Positions 32,249 through 39,533 of a DNA stretch of 39,863 nt are shown in pieces; position 1 is the first letter of the stretch; each line of letters opens with the position of its first letter. Position numbers and translations under genes: made by a program. Origin of the DNA: Lentisphaeria bacterium UBA4640 (lineage in GTDB: Bacteria > Verrucomicrobiota > Lentisphaeria > Victivallales > UBA1829); the NCBI GenBank assembly GCA_002405835.1, contig DHMO01000044.1, forward strand, positions 6,640 to 46,502. Direction: 5' to 3'. The notes beneath the pieces are model-generated. The model did not search any database. It had not been told where the DNA came from and worked only from the letters and a program-made list of their open reading frames with translations.

Positions 32249-33588
32249 TTTTCACCTCGTTTCGTCTGTATAAATGTGCGGATTTCTGAAGCCATGAATG
32301 CGAGTTTTTCTGTGCTCATGCCCGGATAGACGCCGATCCAGAATGTGCTGTTCATGATGAAATCGGTCTGGGGAAGCGCGCCGATAACGCGGTACTGAAT
32401 CTCCGGGTCGTCGATGACTGCCGGATGTTTCAGCAGGTTGCCCGCGAAGAGATTGCGTGTCTGGATTTTCTGCGATTCCAGATGGCTGACAAGTTCGTTG
32501 CGCGTGAACCCCGCGTCCGGCTGAACGGAGATGAGGAAGCCGAACCAGCTCGGGTTGGAGCCGGGCAGCGGTTCGGGGAGAATCAGTCCCGGTGTGCCGT
32601 CGAGGGCTTCGCGCAGATACGCCCAGTTTGCGCGGCGTGCGGCGGTTACGGCGTCGAGTTTTTCGAGCTGGGCGCAGCCGATCGCCGCCTGGAGATCGGT
32701 CGGCTTGAGGTTGTATCCGAAATGGGAGTAGACATATTTGTGGTCGTATCCGGCGGGCAGTGCGCCGAACTGTTTTGTGAAGCGGCAGCCGCAGGAGTTG
32801 TCCACGCCGCCCGGACAGTGACAGTCGCGTCCCCAGTCGCGGAAGGAGTTCACGAGACGGTGGAGGAGCGGATTGTTTGTGTAGACCGCGCCGCCTTCGC
32901 CCATGGTAAGGTGATGCGGCGGATAGAAGCTGGAGGTGCCGAGGTCGCCGATGGTTCCTGTTTTGCGCATGATTCCGTCAATTTCGACTTCGGAGCCGAG
33001 CGCGTCGCAGTTGTCCTCCACAAGCCAGAGGTTGCGGCGTTCGCAGAACTGTTTGACCTTGACGATATCGAACGGGTTGCCGAGGGAGTGGGCGATCATC
33101 ACGGCTTTGGTTTTTTCCGAATACGCGGCTTCGAGCTGAGCGACGTCGATATTGTATTGCGGAACGGTGACGTCGACGAAAACCGGAACTGCGCCGAACT
33201 GAATGACCGGGGCTACGGTTGTCGGGAAGCCGGCGGCGACGGTGATAACCTCGTCTCCGCGGCGGATTCTGCGTTCGCCGAGTTCGTGCGCGGTGAGTGC
33301 GGAGAATGCGAGCAGGTTCGCGGAGGATCCGGAATTGCAGACGGAGCAGAATTTCACTCCGAGTTTCTTTGCGAAATTTTCTTCGAACCGTGCGGCCCAG
33401 GGGCCCGCGGTGAGCCAGAAATCCAGGGCGGAATCGACGAGGTTCACGACCTCTTTTTCATCGAAGAAGCGTCCGCCGTAATTGATGCGGCTTTCCCCCG
33501 GAATGAAAGGTGCGGTTCCGCCGAAGCGGAGTTTTGCATATTCACGGACGGAGTCCAGAATGTTCTGTTTCAGCTCCTGATGTTTCAT
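32245..33588 (-). CDS. rfbH: CDP-4-keto-6-deoxyglucose 3-dehydrase (E1, RfbH/DdhC)
   Basis: E1 is the PMP- and [2Fe-2S]-dependent dehydrase that removes the C-3 hydroxyl of CDP-4-keto-6-deoxyglucose. The 447-residue protein starts with LKQNILDSVREYAKLRFG and has the aminotransferase fold, but the cofactor Lys is replaced by His in YPPHHLTMGEGG (H225/H226), the hallmark of E1. The Cys set around DCHCPGGVDNSCGC fits the 2Fe-2S ligands. E1 needs an E3 flavo-iron-sulfur reductase (DdhD/AscD type), which is not encoded in this window. AAGGAG lies eight bases upstream of the ATG; a terminator hairpin ends only about 16 bases before the start. Confidence 0.96.
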   Translation of the reverse strand: MKHQELKQNILDSVREYAKLRFGGTAPFIPGESRINYGGRFFDEKEVVNLVDSALDFWLTAGPWAARFEENFAKKLGVKFCSVCNSGSSANLLAFSALTAHELGERRIRRGDEVITVAAGFPTTVAPVIQFGAVPVFVDVTVPQYNIDVAQLEAAYSEKTKAVMIAHSLGNPFDIVKVKQFCERRNLWLVEDNCDALGSEVEIDGIMRKTGTIGDLGTSSFYPPHHLTMGEGGAVYTNNPLLHRLVNSFRDWGRDCHCPGGVDNSCGCRFTKQFGALPAGYDHKYVYSHFGYNLKPTDLQAAIGCAQLEKLDAVTAARRANWAYLREALDGTPGLILPEPLPGSNPSWFGFLISVQPDAGFTRNELVSHLESQKIQTRNLFAGNLLKHPAVIDDPEIQYRVIGALPQTDFIMNSTFWIGVYPGMSTEKLAFMASEIRTFIQTKRGEK

Positions 33589-33604
33589 CGCAACGCTCCT
33601 TGTG

Positions 33605-33642
33605 AAAAAAGGCTCCGGAAGATTCTGTATCGGTCCGGAGCC
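33605..33642 (-). terminator. Intrinsic terminator or attenuator between the Wzz-like gene and rfbH
   Basis: On the minus strand GGCTCCGGA (33642-33634) pairs with TCCGGAGCC (33619-33611), a perfect nine-base stem, followed by six T residues (33610-33605). The rfbH ribosome-binding site begins four bases later, so no promoter fits between the hairpin and rfbH. This suggests regulated read-through. Confidence 0.88.
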
Positions 33643-33664
33643 TCGGATGGCAGATTAAGCTGGA

Positions 33665-35194
33665 TTACGCCGCATCTTCTTTCAGCTGGCCTTTGTCGTT
33701 CATGCGGTAGAAGTTGAACGCGGTGGCGCAGAGGTTGTAGAGCGCCCAGAGCGCGAGCAGCGCAAGCGCCAGGCGTTTGAACGAGTAGCGGTATTCCTGC
33801 AGAACCTGCACGGGTCCGACGGGGACGTAGAAGGTTCTGCTGGTCAGATATTTTTCGATGAGCAGGTCGCGCAGCTGAATGACTTTCGCGCTGGTGGCGA
33901 AGAGCTCGGTGTACATGTTCTGAAGCATGGTGTGGAAGCTCTGCGGAGTGATGGCGGTGATCTTGAGAGAGTCCTGTTTCTGCACGGAGATTCCCTTGAG
34001 CAGCTGTTCATAGTACATCTTGTCCGCTTCGAGGTTTGCGCGCTTGTCACCGTATTCAATGGCTTTTTCGGCGTACTTGGCGCGGAGCTTGTTGTTGACG
34101 TCGTTGCGGATCATGTCGGCAAACTGATTGAAGAACGATTTGTCGAGCTGAAGTGTGATCAGACCTGTATCGGCGACGGGGATGTTCTTGTTTGTGGAGA
34201 TTCCTGTTTTTGCTGAGGAGTTGCCGAGATTCGACTGCAGTGCGTTGAGCGCTTCAAGCGCGCTGTTGTAGCGGATGTTGAGACGGGCGAGATCCTGCTC
34301 CACGGTCTGGAGGGCGCTGTGAAGATAGATCTTGTCGAACGTTCCCTGAACCTGCGGCGTGAGGAGGATGTACTGGCGCAGAACGTCGAGCTGATATCTC
34401 ATGATGGATTCGAGCTCTTTGTGGATGTCTCCAAGGTATTCGCCGGAGGGGAGGCTGACGTTCTGTCCCTGGAGCATGTCGTCGAGGGTCGAGCAGACAT
34501 TGAGGACCTGGCGGCAGTAGCGTCTGGTCTTTTCCAGCAGGATCAGGTACCCGTTCTGGGAAATCTGTTTGCGCAGATTTTGAAGGTGAATGGCGGTTTC
34601 GATCTGCGGGAATTCCTTTGCTTCCAGTTTGGAGTAGATGCGGTACCAGGTTTCGGGGACGTCTGTGAGAATCTTGGTGATTTTCATACGGGAGAAGCCG
34701 TCCGGCGGGTTCATGGTGAGGCGGAGCGAGGAGACGGAGACCTTCTGGAGTTCGCTGCGGTAGCGGCGTTCGAGTTCCTGGAGTTCCACGACGGTGATGT
34801 TTTTCCGTCTCATTTTGTCGCGGTATTCCGCATCGAGTTTGCTCTGTTTGACGTCGCTGGAGTAGATGGAGAAGAGCGCGCAGAATTTCGGGAAGGGAAT
34901 GTGTTTGTCCATTTCATTTGATTTGTAGACTGCTTCGAGGACGAGCGGGCTGATGATGTCGTTCGGACTGAACGCCTTTCCGCTCGGATACTGCGGGACG
35001 TTGTCGACCTGCGGAAGGAGAATCACAATGTCGCGGTACTGCGTGGTGTCGCGCGGGAGCAGTGCGTAAAACAGGATGATTGCCAGAGCGGTGACGCCGA
35101 AGGAGACACCGGCGCGGAGCGCAATCTTTCCAAATTTCAGTTTTATGAAAGTCAGAACGGCTTTCAGCGTAACGGCGTCGTTTCCAGAACTCAT
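33665..35194 (-). CDS. Wzz-like chain-length/polysaccharide co-polymerase protein
   Basis: A 509-residue inner-membrane protein with one membrane helix near each end (about 26-46 and 470-495) and a long, helical, coiled-coil-rich periplasmic region between. This topology is that of the polysaccharide co-polymerases (Wzz family), which set the length of surface polysaccharides. The sequence itself is divergent: I see only a weak Pro-rich VGPVQVLQEYR motif before the second helix. No C-terminal tyrosine-kinase (Wzc) domain is present. The start at 35194 (MSSGNDAV) has GAGG upstream and follows a good promoter. It stands ahead of the rfbHFG operon, separated by a terminator. Confidence 0.8.
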   Translation of the reverse strand: MSSGNDAVTLKAVLTFIKLKFGKIALRAGVSFGVTALAIILFYALLPRDTTQYRDIVILLPQVDNVPQYPSGKAFSPNDIISPLVLEAVYKSNEMDKHIPFPKFCALFSIYSSDVKQSKLDAEYRDKMRRKNITVVELQELERRYRSELQKVSVSSLRLTMNPPDGFSRMKITKILTDVPETWYRIYSKLEAKEFPQIETAIHLQNLRKQISQNGYLILLEKTRRYCRQVLNVCSTLDDMLQGQNVSLPSGEYLGDIHKELESIMRYQLDVLRQYILLTPQVQGTFDKIYLHSALQTVEQDLARLNIRYNSALEALNALQSNLGNSSAKTGISTNKNIPVADTGLITLQLDKSFFNQFADMIRNDVNNKLRAKYAEKAIEYGDKRANLEADKMYYEQLLKGISVQKQDSLKITAITPQSFHTMLQNMYTELFATSAKVIQLRDLLIEKYLTSRTFYVPVGPVQVLQEYRYSFKRLALALLALWALYNLCATAFNFYRMNDKGQLKEDAA

Positions 35195-35237
35195 ATAAAC
35201 CTCATGTTGTTTTGATGTTTTTATAAACTTTGACTGT

Positions 35238-35266
35238 ACTATACCATACATTCCCGGTATATTCAA
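35238..35266 (-). promoter_or_regulatory. Promoter of the Wzz-like gene with overlapping inverted repeat
   Basis: On the minus strand TTGAAT and TATAGT are separated by 17 bases, about 45 bases ahead of the ATG at 35194. An inverted repeat TATACC-N10-GGTATA (35240-35261) fills the spacer and touches both elements, a likely place for a regulator to bind. Confidence 0.65.
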
Positions 35267-35288
35267 GTCTGTTTTTTGTCCGTCCGGA

Positions 35289-36491
35289 TTAATTTGCGTG
35301 TTTCCTGTTCCGGAGCGCGGAGAGTGCGGCGAAAACCAGCGCGGCCAGATAGAAAATCCACGAAAGATGCATGACGCGTCCGAGTCCGAAACGATATGCG
35401 AGCTGTCCGATCGGCAGGAGCATGACGCCCGCGAATCCCCATGTGGCTCCGACGATCAGCGCCATGCGGGTGCTCAGCGCGAGACGTCCCTTTGCATTCC
35501 GCGCGAGAGCAACGAGAATCGGGAATCCGGAACTGGTAAGCATTCCCGCGAAGAAGACCAGCACGCATGCGGCCTTGTACTGCGCGAGAAGCAGGTATGC
35601 GATCAGAACCGGAATGCCGAGGATGAGTCCGCCGAGAATAAACGGAAGCGGACTCCGTTTGCGGGTCAGCACGCCGAGCGAGAGCGATCCTGCGGCGGAG
35701 CCTGCGCCGAACAGCATGGCGTTCAATCCGCCGAACGAGAGTTCATGTCCGAGACTCACCAGCCAGGTGGGGAGCAGATTCTGGAGGGTTGCGGTTCCCG
35801 TGTTCAGCACGAAACCGATCACCATCAGAGCGGAGAAAGTCCACGGGGATTCCGCGGCGGAGCTTTCCGGCTTCTTTTCCGCATTCGCTGGCTCGGTGCG
35901 GTCCACCGCCAGTTTGACGTTTGTGAAACGCAGGGCGAGAATGACAAGCACGGTCGGAATCAGCAGAAAATAGAGACCTTTGAGTCCGAATCCGCTGACG
36001 AGCAGGGCGCTGACCCAGGGACCGACCGCGCTTCCGAAGAAGCCGCATGTCATGAATGCGGACGTTGTGATGCCGGGTGCGATTTCGGTGATGTGCTGCG
36101 TTCCGCGCAGACCGAGCGGATGAACGATCGCAATGCCGGCGCCGACGATGATCATCAGCAGGCAGATCAGGAAGAAAGGCGTCGTTTCGGGCAGGGCGGC
36201 GAGGAGGACGATCAGCCCCGCCATGATCAGTCCGAGCGCCAGCAGACGCGGCGTGCGGCGGTGCCGGTCAAGCAGAGCCGCGGGAATCTGCATCATGTTG
36301 CATCCGATGCTCATGCTGGTGAGAATCACGACGCCGAGTCCGAGATTCAGTTTGAAATAGGCGAGGGCGACCGGCAGCACGCCCGGAAGAGTTCCGCCGA
36401 GAAGATCCACCATGAAGTGCGCCAGGGAGAGTGTGAGGATGCGGGTTCCCGGCTGATGAACGGAAGCCGGGACGATGCTGTGTTTTTTCAT
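35289..36491 (-). CDS. Major facilitator superfamily transporter
   Basis: A 400-residue MFS protein with twelve predicted membrane segments and a central cytoplasmic loop (about residues 195-215, DRTEPANAEKKPESSA). The N-terminal LSLAHFMVDLLGGTLPGVLP resembles the fosmidomycin-resistance (Fsr) branch, and GFFGSAVGPWVSALL and GAGSAAGSLSLG fit MFS helices. Substrate is not evident; being last in the operon with a GH78-like enzyme it may move a glycoside or its product. The start at 36491 has only a distant AGGA, and the gene follows the radical SAM gene by 16 bases. Confidence 0.9.
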   Translation of the reverse strand: MKKHSIVPASVHQPGTRILTLSLAHFMVDLLGGTLPGVLPVALAYFKLNLGLGVVILTSMSIGCNMMQIPAALLDRHRRTPRLLALGLIMAGLIVLLAALPETTPFFLICLLMIIVGAGIAIVHPLGLRGTQHITEIAPGITTSAFMTCGFFGSAVGPWVSALLVSGFGLKGLYFLLIPTVLVILALRFTNVKLAVDRTEPANAEKKPESSAAESPWTFSALMVIGFVLNTGTATLQNLLPTWLVSLGHELSFGGLNAMLFGAGSAAGSLSLGVLTRKRSPLPFILGGLILGIPVLIAYLLLAQYKAACVLVFFAGMLTSSGFPILVALARNAKGRLALSTRMALIVGATWGFAGVMLLPIGQLAYRFGLGRVMHLSWIFYLAALVFAALSALRNRKHAN

Positions 36492-36507
36492 TTTATGGAA
36501 ATCCTGA

Positions 36508-37488
36508 TCAGTTCAGTTTGAAATCCCTGTTGCTTTTCCACGAACAGTGTGCGCAGAGCGGATTCGCCCCGGCGACGATTTCGCGGCGGTAATGCTCCGC
36601 CTTCTCCCCGTGGAAAATGTCGGTCAGCGGGGTCGTCAGAACGTTTCCCGCATCGAATCCGTAGAAGTCTGTGCAGAAGAGAACGCGTCCGTCGTACTTG
36701 ATGTGTGCGCGGCGGAAGGGTGCGAGGCAGTGTTCTTCGCCTCCGTGCGGATTGATGAAGACCGGGCACGGATATTCGCCGGCCGCCGCACGGCGGCGGA
36801 CTTCAGCGAGGGCGGAATTGAGCTTGTTCCGGTATTCGCGGTCATCTTCGCGGTGCCAGACTTCAATGGTCGGATCGTCCGTCTGGAATTCGCGCCGGAG
36901 CCATGCGCGGTACTCGTCGATTTCCGCGCGGGTGAAATACATCAGTCTTTGAAGATGAATGAGATCGGGGCCGAGCTTGCCGAGAATGAGGGGAAGTTCG
37001 GGAGCCGAATCGACATTTTCATCTGCGAGGGTCGAAAGGAAAATCAGCCGTCCGCTCCGGTTTTTCAGCAGGGAGACGTTGTGGGCGACGCGTTCGAAAA
37101 CGCCTTTCCCGCGGATCCGGTTGTGATACGGGGCATCGCCGTCGAGCGAGATGTAGATGGTTTTGAAGCAGCGGTTCAGCAGTTCCGCATGACGGTCGAT
37201 GAGGGTTCCGTTCGTGATGATTCCCAGTTCAAAACCGGAGTCGTGCAGATGCCGTGCGAGTTCATCGAACTGTTCATACAGCAGCGGTTCGCCGCCCCAG
37301 AGAACGATTTCCGGTTTCGGAGTGAGACCGCGCAGGGAATCTGCGATTTCAAACCATTTCTGCGGCGGAATTTCACTGTCTTTGAGACATCCTCCGAACA
37401 TGCCATTCTGCTGTCCGCAGAAAATGCAGCGCAGATTGCAGCGTCCGGTCAGCTGGAAATGAATGGAAGTGATCTGAGGTTCAGTCAT
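36508..37488 (-). CDS. Radical SAM protein with SPASM/twitch-like C-terminus
   Basis: A 326-residue radical SAM enzyme. GRCNLRCIFCGQQ supplies the CX3CX2C cluster (C17, C21, C24), followed by LWGGEPLLY, the SAM-binding GGE motif. The C-terminal part has further Cys in CLAPFRRAHIKYDGRVLFC and ANPLCAHCSW, a reduced SPASM/twitch pattern for auxiliary 4Fe-4S cluster(s). Such enzymes modify peptides, proteins or small molecules. I see no candidate precursor peptide next to it. The ATG overlaps the GH78-like stop (ATGA), so the two are co-expressed, an unusual pairing. Substrate unknown. Confidence 0.9.
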   Translation of the reverse strand: MTEPQITSIHFQLTGRCNLRCIFCGQQNGMFGGCLKDSEIPPQKWFEIADSLRGLTPKPEIVLWGGEPLLYEQFDELARHLHDSGFELGIITNGTLIDRHAELLNRCFKTIYISLDGDAPYHNRIRGKGVFERVAHNVSLLKNRSGRLIFLSTLADENVDSAPELPLILGKLGPDLIHLQRLMYFTRAEIDEYRAWLRREFQTDDPTIEVWHREDDREYRNKLNSALAEVRRRAAAGEYPCPVFINPHGGEEHCLAPFRRAHIKYDGRVLFCTDFYGFDAGNVLTTPLTDIFHGEKAEHYRREIVAGANPLCAHCSWKSNRDFKLN

Positions 37489-39467
37489 AGGAGTTCAATG
37501 CCTTCCGGGAGTTTTTTCTTGAGTTCGCCGTCTTCCATCCACAGTTCGATTTCGCCGTGCGGAGTGGGAATTGTCGCCGCGTCGCCGTTGCGGAGCAGCG
37601 GGGAGGGAGAGAGACGGAATGTCCGCCAGCCGTCCGCCGCCGGTTCCGCGCCGAACAGCAGAATCGGAAGCAGAGCCGCGGGTCCTGCGCTCCATGCATG
37701 ACAGAGACTCAGTGCATAGGGACGGTTGTAGAACGCGTAGATATCGTTGCCTTTGAGCGCTTCATCATAGGCTTCGAAGAAAGTCGTTGCGCCGAGTTTG
37801 AGCATTCCTCCCCAGATGCGGCGGATTTCCGCGAGGGCTTCCGCGGCGAATCCGGTGCGGATGAGCGCGAGTATTTCTAGCGCCGCCTGGTACGGCGTGC
37901 CGACGGGGGGAAGCCCGGAGCTCTGAAGCTGTTCCATGATCCGCCGCGCCTGTTCTCCGTCGACGAGTCCGGAGAGAACCGCATAGAAGTTCGTGTGACG
38001 GAATGTTCCGTATTCCGGATGTTCGCAGTTTGCGCGGAAAAGCCCGGTTGCGGAGTCGACGGCGCGGGAGAGAAGTTCGTTGCGGAGCTGTGCGGCTTTT
38101 GCGCGGCAGCGTCCGGCGAGCGCGTTATCGTTCATGCGTCCGGCGAGTGCGGCGGCGGAGTTCAGCGCCCAGAAGAAATGAACCTGAAGCGTGACCTGTT
38201 TTTCGTCTTCGTTCCAGCTGCGGGCGGGGTCGAGCTGGCTGTTGACCCAGTCGACGAAGACCCAGCGGGCGTGAGGCAGAAAGCCGTCGCCGGATTGTTC
38301 GAGCAGAACTTCCGTCATGTCGCGGATTTCCGGATACTGCCGCACCAGGAACGCGCGGTCGTCGAAATGACGCTGGAAAAGATCGTGCGAGATGAGCATC
38401 CAGAGAGAATAGTCGGTGGCGTCGTTGACATGTTTTTCGCGGATTCCTGCGCGTCCGAGAGCGGTGAGCGTGCGGCGGACCGGTTCGGGGGAGGCGAAGG
38501 AGTAGGCGTTTGCCAGCAGAGAGAGCGCGAGGTCGCCCGCCCACGGCAGACGGTCCCGCTTGACGCCGTCGATCAGGAAGTGTCTTATGCAGAGACGCAG
38601 AGTGTATGCGGAGTTCATCCAGATGCGCGTGAGTTCCGTGTCGGATGCGAACGCTCCGGCGTAGCGGACGGGAGTGAACTCGGCGTCGCACTCCACATGG
38701 ACGGGATTTTCGGCTTCCGCACGGATGTAGCGGAACGCCAGCGGCAGCGGAGTCTCCCAGGTGCCGGAGGAGGTTTCGATCAGTTCCAGAGACTGCTCGC
38801 TGAGTCGAGCACTGCTGTTTTCCACTTCAAATTTTGATTCTCCGACTCCGAAATTCGGTTTCTGAATGGAGCTGATGCGGACTCGGGCGAGAAGTTCGCG
38901 CCCGAAGTCATATCGTCCGGGGGCGTACTCAACGGGCGTCATGTGGACGGACGGGAATTTTTCGCCGAAGGGGTCGCCGCCGGAGCAGACCGGTTCGTAA
39001 CGGGTTCCATCGATGGAGGCTTCCCAGTTCTCCGCAAGTTCGGGGAGAAGCGCGGGGAGCATGTTTTCGGTTGAGTTCACAGAGATTTTCAGAAGAAGTT
39101 CTCCGGCGGCCGGAAGGTTGAGGGAGCAGTTCCAAGCTTTGTCTTTAACGGTTTCAAGCGGAGTTCCGTTCAGTGTTGCGGCGACGGTTCCGTTTACACG
39201 GAAATTCAGTGTTCCTGCATTGACGTTCCGGCGGAAGAAAACGACGGGAACGGGTGTATGAAAGATTCCGGGATAGCCGACGTTGAGTTTCAGCAGGACA
39301 ACCGCTTTGCGCATCTGCTGGAGGAGGAAACATTCGTATTCTGCGCGCGGGTAGAGCCAGCTTGCCGGAGCCGCGGTTTCCGGAACGGCCCGGAAGACGG
39401 AATACGCAGGGTCGATGACGGCCGTTGCGGAGAGCTGGTGCGCTTTGCTGAGATCCTGAACAGTCAT
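37485..39467 (-). CDS. GH78-like alpha-L-rhamnosidase family protein
   Basis: A 660-residue protein with a beta-sandwich N-terminal half and an (alpha/alpha)6 barrel of the bacterial rhamnosidase type. The barrel has FLIDGVKRDRLPWAGDLALS near residue 300-320 and LSLCHAWSAGPAALLPILL near the C-terminus, both matching GH78-like proteins; the usual Glu of the DxxRDE motif is not seen in RDRLPW, so the catalytic residues are uncertain. No signal peptide, so likely cytoplasmic. The start at 39467 is set by GGAG six bases upstream; ATG at 39479 overlaps that site. First gene of the GH78-radical SAM-MFS operon. Confidence 0.88.
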   Translation of the reverse strand: MTVQDLSKAHQLSATAVIDPAYSVFRAVPETAAPASWLYPRAEYECFLLQQMRKAVVLLKLNVGYPGIFHTPVPVVFFRRNVNAGTLNFRVNGTVAATLNGTPLETVKDKAWNCSLNLPAAGELLLKISVNSTENMLPALLPELAENWEASIDGTRYEPVCSGGDPFGEKFPSVHMTPVEYAPGRYDFGRELLARVRISSIQKPNFGVGESKFEVENSSARLSEQSLELIETSSGTWETPLPLAFRYIRAEAENPVHVECDAEFTPVRYAGAFASDTELTRIWMNSAYTLRLCIRHFLIDGVKRDRLPWAGDLALSLLANAYSFASPEPVRRTLTALGRAGIREKHVNDATDYSLWMLISHDLFQRHFDDRAFLVRQYPEIRDMTEVLLEQSGDGFLPHARWVFVDWVNSQLDPARSWNEDEKQVTLQVHFFWALNSAAALAGRMNDNALAGRCRAKAAQLRNELLSRAVDSATGLFRANCEHPEYGTFRHTNFYAVLSGLVDGEQARRIMEQLQSSGLPPVGTPYQAALEILALIRTGFAAEALAEIRRIWGGMLKLGATTFFEAYDEALKGNDIYAFYNRPYALSLCHAWSAGPAALLPILLFGAEPAADGWRTFRLSPSPLLRNGDAATIPTPHGEIELWMEDGELKKKLPEGIELL

Positions 39468-39490
39468 TGTGAACTCCATATTTTTCAGAA

Positions 39491-39518
39491 AATATAGCTT
39501 TGAATCGGGCAAATTCAA
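39491..39518 (-). promoter_or_regulatory. Promoter of the GH78-like operon with inverted repeat
   Basis: On the minus strand TTGAAT and TATATT are separated by 16 bases, about 25 bases ahead of the ATG at 39467. An inverted repeat TTGAAT-N7-ATTCAA (39500-39518) covers the -35 element and part of the spacer, a possible operator. Confidence 0.65.
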
Positions 39519-39533
39519 TGCATGTTGCAAAAA

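Noticed and set aside
36488..36508. A precursor peptide gene for the radical SAM protein
   Set aside because: The gap is about 16 bases and the other side overlaps the GH78-like gene; no small frame with core-peptide features was found nearby.
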